A stretch of 64,000 nucleotides of DNA from Bradyrhizobium sp. CCGB01 (lineage in GTDB: Bacteria > Pseudomonadota > Alphaproteobacteria > Rhizobiales > Xanthobacteraceae): NCBI RefSeq assembly GCF_024199795.1, contig NZ_JANADK010000001.1, positions 7,688,001 to 7,752,000 of the forward strand, read 5' to 3'. Shown in pieces: positions 18,121-30,567 of this stretch; position 1 is the stretch's first letter; each line of letters starts with the position of its first letter. Position numbers and translations under genes: made by a program. The notes under the pieces are model-generated. The model did not search any database, was not told the origin of the DNA, and saw nothing but the letters and a program-made list of their open reading frames with translations.

Positions 18121-18933
18121 ATGACGAAAATCTCACTCGTGGTCTCCGACGTCGACGGCACGCTGCTGACCAAGGACAAGACGCTGACCGAACGCGCGAG
18201 GTCCGCGGTGCATCGGCTGCACCAGGCCGGCATCGGCTTCACCATCACCTCCAGCCGCCCCGCCATCGGCATGCGCTTCCTGATCGAGCCGCTGGCGCTC
18301 TGGCTGCCGGTCGGCCCGTTCAACGGCTCCTCGATCGTCGATCCCGAGATGAAGCCGGTCGAGCAGCACCTGATCCCACAGGGCGCCGCCGAACGGTCCC
18401 TGCAGATCCTCCGGGAGTTCGGCGCCGACATCTGGCTCTTCACCTACGACAAATGGCTGATCGACAACCCGAGCGGCAAATACGTCGCGCACGAGCAGCA
18501 CACGATCCGCTCCGACCCGACCATCGTGACGGATTTTTCGCCGTATCTTTCGAGCGCCTGCAAGATCGTCGGCGCCAGCGCCGATGCGGCCGGCCTCGAG
18601 CGCTGCGAGAAGGCGATGCAGGAGGCGCTCGGCGTTGAGGCGACCGCGGTGCGCTCGCAGACCTATTATCTCGACGTCACGCCGCCCGGCTTCGACAAGG
18701 GCACCTTCGTCCAGGCCATGGCCAAGCGCTTGGATATTTCGACCGACGCCGTCGCCACCATCGGCGACATGCAGAACGACCTCGCCATGTTCCGCGTCAG
18801 CGGCACCTCGATCGCCATGGGCAATGCCACCGACAGCGTCAAGGACCAGGCCACCCACGTCACCGCGACCAATGAGCAGGATGGTTTTGCGGAGGCGATG
18901 GAAATGATCCTGAAGTGGAACGGGGTGGGGTAG
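18121..18933 (+). CDS. Cof-type HAD hydrolase
   Basis: This 270-residue protein is a type IIB HAD phosphatase. Motif I is SDVDGTLL (Asp10, Asp12), motif II lies in FTITSSRP, and motif IV is IGDMQNDLAMF near residue 220. The cap inserted between them is typical of the Cof/YbiV group. It would dephosphorylate a sugar phosphate or nucleotide-derived phosphate; the substrate is not predictable, though the gene follows gluconokinase by 36 bases and is probably co-transcribed with it. Confidence 0.88.
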   Translation: MTKISLVVSDVDGTLLTKDKTLTERARSAVHRLHQAGIGFTITSSRPAIGMRFLIEPLALWLPVGPFNGSSIVDPEMKPVEQHLIPQGAAERSLQILREFGADIWLFTYDKWLIDNPSGKYVAHEQHTIRSDPTIVTDFSPYLSSACKIVGASADAAGLERCEKAMQEALGVEATAVRSQTYYLDVTPPGFDKGTFVQAMAKRLDISTDAVATIGDMQNDLAMFRVSGTSIAMGNATDSVKDQATHVTATNEQDGFAEAMEMILKWNGVG

Positions 18934-18997
18934 AACGTCCGATAGCCTCGGCACTGTTGCATTTGGCAAGAACTTGGCGATGAGCCTGCCTGCGGCC

Positions 18998-19106
18998 ATC
19001 CTTCGAGACGCCCGCCTGCGGCGGGCCCTCAGGATAAGGTCTCGTGACGCGGCGAAATATTAGACCCTCATGGTGAGGAGCCCGCCAAAGCGGGCGTCTC
19101 GAACCA
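18998..19106. repeat. CTTCGAGACGC-type intergenic repeat, copy 1
   Basis: Left half: CCTTCGAGACGCCCGCC, a GCGGGC stem and CCTCAGGATAAGG. Right half: CCTCATGGTGAGGAG, a GCCCGCCAAAGCGGGC stem and GTCTCGAACCATG. The two halves are inverted copies of each other. It lies between the convergent Cof and GH15 genes, where it could act as a shared terminator. A related copy is at 45810-45915 inside the kdp operon. Confidence 0.8.
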
Positions 19107-19164
19107 TGCAGGCCGAGCTCGTCCGGCAGCTTCCCTGAAGTGTCCACAGCAACCGACTCAACTA

Positions 19165-20967
19165 CTATTTCGACCGCTGCACCGCCGGCTTCTCGCTCTC
19201 CTGCCTTGCCGCCGACAGATTATGTGCGGTGTTGACAAGCGCGATGTGGGTCAGCGCCTGCGGGAAGTTACCGGTCTGGCGCTTGGCGACTGAATCATAC
19301 TCCTCGGCCAACAGGCCTACATCGTTGGCGATGCCGACGACGCGGTCGAGCAGGACTTGCGCCTTGTCGAGATCGCCGGCCAGCACATGGGCATCGGCCA
19401 GCCACAGCGTGCAGGCCAGGAACGCGCCTTCGATCGGCTGCTTCTCCTCGGAGACCTCGCGCGGATCGTGTCGCAAGACAAAGCCGTCGCGCATCAAGTG
19501 CTGTTCGACCGCCGCGATGGTGCCCCGGATGCGCGGGTCTGCCGACGGCAGGAAGCCGACCGCCGGCAACAGCAGCACGCTGGCATCGAGCAGTTTCGAG
19601 CCATAGGAATCGACGAAGGCGTTCTCCTCCGCGTCAAATCCCTTGTTGCAGACGTCGCGATGAATGGCCTCGCGCAGGGCGCGCCAATGCAGCAGCGGCG
19701 CCTTGAAGCCAAAGGTCTCGGCGCTCTTGATGCCGCGGTCGAACGCAACCCACGTCATCACCTTGGAAAAGACGTAGTGCCGGGGCTGGCCGCGTCGCTC
19801 CCAAATGCCGTGGTCGGGATGATCCCAGACTTCGGCGAGATGCTGGAGTACCGCGCATTCCAGCGCCCAGGTCGTCTCGTCGTCGAGCTTCAGCCTGGCC
19901 ATGCGCGACTGGTGGAAGGCGTCGATCAGCTCGCCATAGACGTCGAGCTGGAGCTGCGCATGCGCGGCGTTGCCGACCCGCACCGGTCGGGCGCCCTCAT
20001 AGCCGTCGAGCCAGCCGGCTTCCCATTCCAGCAGACGCCGCTGGCCCCAGATGCCGTACATGATCTGCATGTTCGCCGGTGACCCGGCCGCTGCGCGCAG
20101 CAGCCAATTGTGCCAGGCCAGGGCTTCCTCGGTGTAACCCGAGTTCATCAGCGCCAGCAGCGTGAAGGTGGCATCGCGCAGCCAGCAGAAGCGATAATCC
20201 CAATTCCTGGCGCCGCCGAGCTTTTCCGGCAACGAGGTGGTCGGCGCCGCGACGATGCCGCCAGTGGGCCCAAAGGTCAGTGCCTTCAGCGTGATCAGCG
20301 AGCGCACGATCAGGTCGTGGTACTCGCCGTCGCGGGTGCATTTCCCGCACCACTCATTCCAGAAGTTTTCGGTCTCCTGAAGCGCGACGTCCGGATCGAT
20401 GGGCGCGGGCGGATCGATATGCGAGGGGCCGTAGGTCAGCACGAACGGCACGGTCTCGCCGGCCTTCACCTCGAAGTCGGAGACCGTGGTCAGGTCCTCG
20501 CCGTGGGTTTCGACCGGCGTGCGCAGCACCGTCATGTCCTGGCCCGCAACCGCCAGCAGCGAATGGTCGATGCGTCGCACCCAGGGAATGTCGACGCCGA
20601 AGCCGAAGCGAATGACGAGCTCCATCCGCATCTTCACCGTGCCGCTGACACCGCGGACCAGCCGCACGATGTCGGAGGCCTTGCCGCGCGGCGGCATGAA
20701 GTCGATCAGCGCAACGACGCCGCTCTCGGTCTCGAAGCGCGTTTCGAGGATGAGGGTGTTGCCGAGATAGCGGCGCGAGATACTGACGACGTCCTCGCCC
20801 GGCGCGATCAGCCAGCGGCCGTTCTTGGGCGTGCCGAGGATCGCAGCAAAGCAGGCATCGGAATCGAAGGCCGGCCAGCACAGCCAGTCGATCGAGCCGT
20901 TGCGCCCCACCAGCGCCGCGGTCTCGCAATCACCGATCAGCGCATAGTCCTCGATTCTCTGAGACAA
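19165..20967 (-). CDS. Glycoside hydrolase family 15 protein
   Basis: A 600-residue protein of the bacterial GH15 group, which includes glucoamylases and trehalases. It has RIEDYALIGDCETAALVGRNGSIDWLCWPAFDS at the N-terminus, the core motif RNWDYRFCWLRDATFTL, and the C-terminal AEEYDSVAKRQTGNFPQALTHIALVN with the catalytic-base glutamate region. No signal peptide is seen, so it acts in the cytoplasm. The start is a TTG at 20967 and is somewhat uncertain. It follows malQ by 43 bases on the same strand. Whether it cuts maltodextrin or trehalose is not decided by sequence. Confidence 0.88.
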   Translation of the reverse strand: MSQRIEDYALIGDCETAALVGRNGSIDWLCWPAFDSDACFAAILGTPKNGRWLIAPGEDVVSISRRYLGNTLILETRFETESGVVALIDFMPPRGKASDIVRLVRGVSGTVKMRMELVIRFGFGVDIPWVRRIDHSLLAVAGQDMTVLRTPVETHGEDLTTVSDFEVKAGETVPFVLTYGPSHIDPPAPIDPDVALQETENFWNEWCGKCTRDGEYHDLIVRSLITLKALTFGPTGGIVAAPTTSLPEKLGGARNWDYRFCWLRDATFTLLALMNSGYTEEALAWHNWLLRAAAGSPANMQIMYGIWGQRRLLEWEAGWLDGYEGARPVRVGNAAHAQLQLDVYGELIDAFHQSRMARLKLDDETTWALECAVLQHLAEVWDHPDHGIWERRGQPRHYVFSKVMTWVAFDRGIKSAETFGFKAPLLHWRALREAIHRDVCNKGFDAEENAFVDSYGSKLLDASVLLLPAVGFLPSADPRIRGTIAAVEQHLMRDGFVLRHDPREVSEEKQPIEGAFLACTLWLADAHVLAGDLDKAQVLLDRVVGIANDVGLLAEEYDSVAKRQTGNFPQALTHIALVNTAHNLSAARQESEKPAVQRSK

Positions 20968-21010
20968 TGTGTTGCGAGCCTCTGAAAATCCGCGAAAAAT
21001 TCCAGGCGCT

Positions 21011-22972
21011 TCAACTCCCGCCGGTCAACGAACGTTCCCGTGTCGCCGCCCTCAAGGCCGCGAGATCGACCTTGGCGGCGATCTTGTCAAGCGTAACCGG
21101 CAGGCGCTGGCGCCAGTTCGGATGCTCATCGATCGTGCCGGGAATGTTGGGCTGGTCGATCACGCCGAGCAGATCCTCCAGCGACACCGCCAGAAGACGC
21201 GACGGCGCCCGCGACAGGAAGGCGAGCACTGAATAGAGATCGTTGGCGTTGATGCCGTTCTGGCGCAGGATCGCGTCGAGCGCGCCGAGCGCATCCCAGC
21301 GCGCCTGGTCGTCCTCGCCGGGATCGAGCCCGAGCGAGCGCTTCATCTTGAGATCGCTGAAGGAGCGCCAGCCGGCATAGGTACAGAGATCATGCGTGTT
21401 CAGCGTGACCAGCGCATTGGGCCGGTAATGGTCGGCGTTGCGGAAATGGCCGGCATCGTCGCGCTCGAACATCATGACGAGGTAGGACCAGATGCCGAAA
21501 TCCTGCATCGTCTCGCGGAAACCTTCCGGCACGGTGCCGAGGTCTTCGCCGATCACGATGCATTTATGGGCCGCGCTCTCGCGCACCACCGCGCCGAGCA
21601 GCGCCTCGAACGGCATCTGCACATAGGCACCGTTGTCGGGCTTGAAGCCGCGCGGCACGAGATACAGCCGCTTCAGGCCCAGCACATGGTCGAGCCGGAT
21701 GGCACCGGCATGGCGCATCGACGCCGCCAGCATGTTCGCGAACGGCACGAAAGACTGCGCTTCGAGACCACCGGCATTGAAGCCGGCAAGGCCCCAATCC
21801 TGGCCAACCGTATTGAGCACGTCGGGCGGTGCGCCGACGGCGAGATGGCGCGAAATCGCCATCTGCTCGTTCCAGGCATCGAAGCCGTTGGACTGCACGC
21901 CGACGGCGACGTCGAGGTAGAGCCCGACGCGCATGCCAAGCTGGCCGGCCAGCTCCTTGGCGGCATGCAATTGGCTGTCGGCCGTCCATTGCACGAATTC
22001 GACGAACTCGACCTCGCGCCTGTCGGGACCGCTGCGGAGCTCGGCGCATCTGGCTTCATCCGGCTGCTGCCACTCCGGCGGCCACTCCCACCATGGCCGG
22101 GTGAAGCGATGGCGCAGCACCTCGAAGCAGGCGAAGCGGGACAATAGCGGTGCGCGATCGGCGCGGAACGCGTCGAACTGGTTGCGGCGGACTCCGCTCG
22201 CACTCTTCACAAAACTGTCGAAAGCGGCGCGCAGGCCCCGCCATTTCAGCGCCGCCATGTCCGCATAGGGCACACGATCGCCTTCACGCAGCCGCGCCGC
22301 GGTCGCAGCCGCGTCGGGGACGAGGTCGGCGGAAAATTCCGGGATCGCCTCGACGTCGATATAGAGCGGGTTGAGGAACAGCCGGCTGTTCGGCGAATAG
22401 GGGCTGCAATCGGCCGGCTGATCATCGAACAGGACGTGCAACGGGTTGAGCCCGACGCCGTCGGCCCCCAGCTGCCTGGCGAGCCGGACGAGGCCGGCAA
22501 GATCGGTGAAATCGCCGATGCCCCAATTGCGGTCCGAGCGGACGCTGTAGAGCTGCACGGCAAGCAGCCAGCCGCGATCGAACTCGCCGCCGAAGGCGCG
22601 TTCGGGCGCCACGATCATCGGCACCTCTTCCGCGACACCCTTGGCATCGGTCAGCGTCAACCGGTGATAACCGAGCGGCAGGCCGGCGGGCCAGGCGATG
22701 ACGGGCTCGCGCGTCTCGCCTTGCGCGATCACATTGCCGTTTGCGCTCAATTTCCACTGCAGCGGCGGCGTGCCGATCGTCGCCAATTCGGTGCGCGGAT
22801 GTCCCAGGGCGCGCACCACCACGGGCCCGCTGACGAAGCGGTAGACCCGCTTCTCCGGCAGGGCGTCGAGGATGGATTTGAGCGCCTCGGGCGCGGTGAC
22901 CCGCAGCTTTCCGAGGGCGTCGACGAATTCGGACTGAACGCCCTTGATCCGGGCTTGAGCTAAAAGATCCAT
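21011..22972 (-). CDS. malQ: 4-alpha-glucanotransferase (amylomaltase)
   Basis: With the ATG at 22972 the protein has 653 residues (a TTG at 22990 is possible). The GH77 signatures are present: NRNWGIGDFTDLAGLVRLA, GAIRLDHVLGLKRLY with the nucleophile Asp, IVIGEDLGTVPEGF with the acid/base Glu, and LNTHDLCTYAG. An N-terminal extension of about 150 residues precedes the barrel, as in E. coli-type MalQ. It disproportionates maltodextrins, supplying or consuming chains for the neighbouring glycogen and trehalose enzymes. It heads a malQ-GH15 operon, divergent from glgE. Confidence 0.93.
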   Translation of the reverse strand: MDLLAQARIKGVQSEFVDALGKLRVTAPEALKSILDALPEKRVYRFVSGPVVVRALGHPRTELATIGTPPLQWKLSANGNVIAQGETREPVIAWPAGLPLGYHRLTLTDAKGVAEEVPMIVAPERAFGGEFDRGWLLAVQLYSVRSDRNWGIGDFTDLAGLVRLARQLGADGVGLNPLHVLFDDQPADCSPYSPNSRLFLNPLYIDVEAIPEFSADLVPDAAATAARLREGDRVPYADMAALKWRGLRAAFDSFVKSASGVRRNQFDAFRADRAPLLSRFACFEVLRHRFTRPWWEWPPEWQQPDEARCAELRSGPDRREVEFVEFVQWTADSQLHAAKELAGQLGMRVGLYLDVAVGVQSNGFDAWNEQMAISRHLAVGAPPDVLNTVGQDWGLAGFNAGGLEAQSFVPFANMLAASMRHAGAIRLDHVLGLKRLYLVPRGFKPDNGAYVQMPFEALLGAVVRESAAHKCIVIGEDLGTVPEGFRETMQDFGIWSYLVMMFERDDAGHFRNADHYRPNALVTLNTHDLCTYAGWRSFSDLKMKRSLGLDPGEDDQARWDALGALDAILRQNGINANDLYSVLAFLSRAPSRLLAVSLEDLLGVIDQPNIPGTIDEHPNWRQRLPVTLDKIAAKVDLAALRAATRERSLTGGS

Positions 22973-23050
22973 TCGGCACGCAGCTTGCAAGCCACCCTGT
23001 TGTCGGGGGCATCGATTTTAACGAGGCGGTGGAAGACCTTAGTCAAGGGT

Positions 23051-23076
23051 AACTCGCAAACTGCACCTGTCGTTCC
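23051..23076 (-). promoter_or_regulatory. Candidate EcfG promoter of malQ-GH15
   Basis: On the minus strand GGAAC (23076-23072) is followed after 17 bases by AGTT (23054-23051), one base off the CGTT consensus. The start point would be near 23044, about 70 bases before the malQ ATG. A GGAAC in the opposite orientation lies 4 bases away (23081-23085) and points at glgE. Confidence 0.5.
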
Positions 23077-23176
23077 CAAGGGAACTAATGACACAGAACC
23101 GGCTTTCTATATAGGTACCAAGCGTAGGTTCCCGACAAGGGAAACGGGCTCCTGCTTTCTTGTCAATGGCATCACC

Positions 23177-25123
23177 GTGAACAAGACAATTCAAACTGTC
23201 GAGAGTGCCGCAGCCGGCAGCGCTTTCCTCATCGAAGACATCTATCCCTTGATCGATGGCGGCCGCTTCGCCGTGAAGCGGATCGCCGGCGAACGGGTCG
23301 AGGTCTGGGCCGACATCTATCGCGACGGCGACGGAGTGATCGGAGCCGCGCTGATCTGGCACGGTGAGCAGGACCGGGAATGGCGGAGCGAGCCGATGAT
23401 CCATCACGGCAATGACCGCTGGTCCGGCGCGTTCACACCGGTTGATCCCGGCCAATATGTCTATGCGATCGAAGCCTGGACCGACGAGTTCGCCACCTGG
23501 TCCCGCGGGGTCGCACGCAAGCGGCGCGCCGGCGCGGACGTCAGCCTCGATGCGATCGAGGGCGCCGGCCTCCTGACCAAGGCGCATGGCGCGCGGCAGG
23601 ACGCCACGACGGTCATCATGAAGCAATGCGAGGATTATCTTCAGACCGGCGATGTCGGCTCGCTGCTTGCAGCCGATCTCGGCGCGGCCATGGCCGAGAG
23701 CCAGTCGCGGCCCGACCTCACCCGCTCGCAGAACTTCCCGCTGGTCGTCGACCGCGACAAGGCGCGCTTCGGCGCGTGGTATCAGATGATGCCGCGCAGC
23801 CAGAGCCAGATCCCCGGCCGGCATGGCACGCTTCGTGACTGCATCGCGCGCGTGCCCGACATCGCCGCGATGGGCTTTGACGTGCTCTACTTCACGCCGA
23901 TCCACCCGATCGGCCACACCCGCCGCAAGGGCCGCAACAATGCGCCGGTGGCAACCGAAGGCGATCCCGGCTCGCCCTATGCGATCGGCACCGCCGCGGG
24001 CGGGCACGATGCACTGCATCCCGAGCTCGGCACGATCGAGGATTTCCGCGCGCTGGTCGCGACGTGCCTCGAATACGGCCTCGAGCTCGCGCTCGACTTC
24101 GCCGTGCAATGCTCGCCGGACCATCCCTGGCTGACCCAGCATCCGGAATGGTTCAAATGGCGGCCGGATCGCTCGGTACGGACGGCGGAGGGTCCCTATC
24201 CGGACATCGTCAACCCCGATTTCTCCTCCGTCGACAGGGCCGGGCTGTGGAACGCGTTTCGCGATGCCATGCTGTTCTGGATCGACCAGGGCGTCACCAT
24301 CTTCGCCATCGACAATCACGACACCGCGCCGCTTGCGTTCTGGGACTGGCTGATCGGTGACATCCGCCGCCGCCATCCCGAGGTGATCCTGTTCTCCAAG
24401 ACCTTCGCGAAGCCGAAGCTGATGAAGGGCCTCGCCAAGCTCGGCGTCGCGCAGTCCTTCACCTATTTCCCGTGGCGCACGGAAAAGTGGGAGCTGGAGC
24501 AATATTTTTGCGAGCTGACGCGCTATCCCGAGCGCGACTTCTATCGCCCGAACCTGTTCGTGAGCACGCCCGACCTGCTGCCCTATCATCTGCAGGGCGG
24601 CGAGCCCTGGGCGTTCAAGTCGCGCGTCGCGCTGGCGGCGACGCTGTCCGGCAGTTATGGCATCTACAGCGGGTTCGAGCTGCTGGAGCACGACGCGATT
24701 CCCGGCCGCGAAGAGTATCTCGATTCCGAGAAATACCGGATCAAGCAGCGTGACTGGGATCGGCCCGGCAACATCAAGGCCTACATCGCCGCGCTCAATC
24801 GCATCCGCGATGATCACGCCGCACTTCAGCAAACGCAGAACTTGCGCTTCCTCGGCATCGAGGATGGCGAGACGATCGCCTTTGCCAAGGAGGCGGCCGA
24901 TCCGTCCGATACCGTCGTCGCGGTCATCGCCCTGACGCGCCGTGAGCGCGAATTCTGGTTGCCGCTCGGCGACCTCACCATCGACGGCGGCGGCGCACGC
25001 CGCCACGTCACCGCACTGGAAAATCTCATCACCGGCGAACAGTCCCGCATCGAATGGGGCGGGATCAAATTGCGTATCGATCCCGACCGCGATCCGGCGT
25101 TGCTGTTCCGCTGCCTGGCGTAA
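23177..25123 (+). CDS. glgE: GlgE-like maltosyltransferase with altered active site
   Basis: The GTG at 23177 gives 648 residues, the usual GlgE length; the frame is open further upstream but shows no family sequence there. The GH13_3 fold is clear: [44 protein letters not shown] and [13 protein letters not shown]. Asp379 in AIDNHDTAP is the nucleophile. However, the segment normally read LAEAFTRP is FSKTFAKP here, so the acid/base Glu is Lys408, and DNPHTKP has become DNHDTAP. Normal GlgE extends alpha-1,4-glucan from maltose 1-phosphate; this protein may do something else or be inactive. It is followed by treS-maltokinase after 10 bases. Confidence 0.85.
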   Translation: MNKTIQTVESAAAGSAFLIEDIYPLIDGGRFAVKRIAGERVEVWADIYRDGDGVIGAALIWHGEQDREWRSEPMIHHGNDRWSGAFTPVDPGQYVYAIEAWTDEFATWSRGVARKRRAGADVSLDAIEGAGLLTKAHGARQDATTVIMKQCEDYLQTGDVGSLLAADLGAAMAESQSRPDLTRSQNFPLVVDRDKARFGAWYQMMPRSQSQIPGRHGTLRDCIARVPDIAAMGFDVLYFTPIHPIGHTRRKGRNNAPVATEGDPGSPYAIGTAAGGHDALHPELGTIEDFRALVATCLEYGLELALDFAVQCSPDHPWLTQHPEWFKWRPDRSVRTAEGPYPDIVNPDFSSVDRAGLWNAFRDAMLFWIDQGVTIFAIDNHDTAPLAFWDWLIGDIRRRHPEVILFSKTFAKPKLMKGLAKLGVAQSFTYFPWRTEKWELEQYFCELTRYPERDFYRPNLFVSTPDLLPYHLQGGEPWAFKSRVALAATLSGSYGIYSGFELLEHDAIPGREEYLDSEKYRIKQRDWDRPGNIKAYIAALNRIRDDHAALQQTQNLRFLGIEDGETIAFAKEAADPSDTVVAVIALTRREREFWLPLGDLTIDGGGARRHVTALENLITGEQSRIEWGGIKLRIDPDRDPALLFRCLA

Positions 25124-25133
25124 GGATCACGCC

Positions 25134-28401
<3,268 letters not shown>

Positions 28402-28424
<23 letters not shown>

Positions 28425-30564
28425 ACTGCCAGCCGAGGCCTACGCGATCATCGAGGGGCGCCATTCCGACCCCTTCCATTATCTCGGGTTGCATCCCGAG
28501 GGCGGCAAGAGCGTGGTGCGCGCGTTCCTCCCCGAGGCCTCCAATGTCGAGGCGGTGGGCGAACATGGCGAGGTGGCGAAGCTCGACCGCGTCCACGATT
28601 CAGGTCTGTTCATCGGCGCCCTGCCGAACGGCTCGAAGCGCTACCAGCTGCGCGCCAAGTTCGGCGACAGCGTCGTCGAGTTCGAGGACGCCTATCGTTT
28701 CCCGCCGATCCTGACCGACTTCGATCTGTATCTGCTCGGCGAAGGCACCCATCAGCGACTCTATGACAAGCTCGGCGCGCATCCGATGCGGCTCGAAGGC
28801 ATCGACGGCATCGCCTTCGTCGTGCTGGCACCGAATGCGCGGCGCGTGTCCGTGGTCGGCGATTTCAATTTCTGGGACGCGCGGCGCCATCCCATGCGGG
28901 TGCGCGGCGCCGGTTACTGGGAATTGTTCATCCCGCACGCCAAGGGCGGCGATCACTACAAGTTCGACATCGTCGGGCCGCACGGCCACCAGTTGCCGCT
29001 GAAGTCCGATCCCATGGCCTTTGCGAGCGAGGTGCGGCCGAAGACGGCGTCCATCGTGTTCGACGAGGCGCATCTGCCGCGGCCGCGCCCGGCGCCGGAC
29101 GGCATCAACGCGCTCTCGGCGCCGATGTCGATCTACGAGGTCCATCTCGGCTCCTGGCGGCGCAAGAACGGCGACGAATGGCTCACCTATCGCGAACTCG
29201 CCGAGCAGCTGCCGGCCTATGCCCGCGACATGGGCTTCACTCATCTCGAATTCCTGCCCGTCAGCGAACATCCGTTCGACGGCTCCTGGGGCTATCAGCC
29301 GACCGGCCTCTACGCGCCGACCAGCCGCTTCGGCACGCCCGAGGATTTTGCCGCGCTGATCGACGCCTGCCATCGCGAGGGCGTCGGCGTGCTGCTCGAC
29401 TGGGTGCCCGGCCACTTCCCGGACGATCCGCACGGGCTCGGCAGCTTTGACGGCACCTCGCTCTATGAGCACGCCAATCCGCTGCAGGGCCGCCACCTCG
29501 ACTGGGGCACGCTGATCTACAATTACGGCCGCACCGAAGTGACGAACTTTCTGGTGTCGAACGCGCTGTTCTGGCTCGAGCGTTACGCGATCGACGGGCT
29601 GCGCGTCGATGCGGTGGCGTCCATGCTCTATCTCGACTACAGCCGCCCGCCCGGCGCCTGGATTCCGAACCAGTATGGCGGCCGCGAGAACATCGAGGCG
29701 ATCAACTTCCTGCGCCGCTTCAACACCGAATTGTTCGCGCGCTTCCCGCAGGCGACCACGGCCGCCGAGGAATCCACGGCATGGCCGCAGGTCTCGCGCC
29801 CGGTCGAATTCGGCGGGCTCGGCTTCGGCTACAAGTGGAACATGGGCTGGATGCACGACACGCTGAACTACATCAGCAAGGATCCCGTTCACCGCAAGCA
29901 TCATCACGGCGAGATCCTGTTCGGCCTGCACTACGCTTTCTCGGAGAACTTCATCCTGCCGCTGTCGCATGACGAGGTCGTGCACGGCAAGCGTTCGATC
30001 CTGGGCCGTATGCCCGGCGACGAATGGCAGCGCTTTGCGAATTTACGCGCCTATTACAGTTTCATGTTCGGCCATCCCGGCAAGAAGCTGCTGTTCATGG
30101 GCGCGGAGATCGCGCAAAGCCGCGAATGGAATCACGACCAGTCGCTCGACTGGCACCTGCTCGAATACAAGTACCATTCCGGTATCCAGTCGCTGATCCG
30201 CGACCTCAACCGGCTCTATCGCGCGGTGCCGGCGCTGCACCAGATGGATTGCGAACAGGCCGGCTTCGAATGGGTGATCACGGACGACGGCAACCGAAAC
30301 GTGTTCGCCTGGCTGCGCAAGGGCTTTGACGAGCACGCGCGATGCCTCGTGATCGTCAACTTCTCGCCCAACGTCTATCGCAACTACCGCGTTCGCGTGC
30401 CCTTTGCCGGCAAGTGGAAAGAGGTGTTCAATTCGGACTCCGACCATTATGGCGGCACCAATGTCGGGAACATCGGCGAGGTCAATGCCGTTGACGGCAA
30501 GGCCCCCGAACTGCGCCTCACCATTCCGCCCCTCGCCGCGATCTTCCTCGTTCCGGAAAGCTGA
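28402..30564 (+). CDS. glgB: 1,4-alpha-glucan branching enzyme
   Basis: A 720-residue GH13_9 enzyme that makes the alpha-1,6 branches of glycogen. N1/CBM48 domains occupy roughly 1-220. The barrel carries the [11 protein letters not shown] strand, nucleophile Asp in [19 protein letters not shown], acid/base Glu in [15 protein letters not shown], and [10 protein letters not shown]. The start at 28402 overlaps treS by 23 bases; an ATG at 28417 is also possible. It sits between treS and glgX in one operon. Confidence 0.95.
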
Positions 30565-30567
30565 CCG

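Noticed and set aside
23081..23106. EcfG promoter reading toward glgE
   Set aside because: GGAAC is present but the bases 16-17 further on are GCTT/CTTT. Only the relaxed TT match is met, so it is mentioned in a finding but not annotated.
22985..23176. N-terminal extension of the GlgE-like frame
   Set aside because: The frame is open, but the 64 extra residues are unlike any GlgE, overlap the malQ start region, and would cover the candidate divergent promoters.
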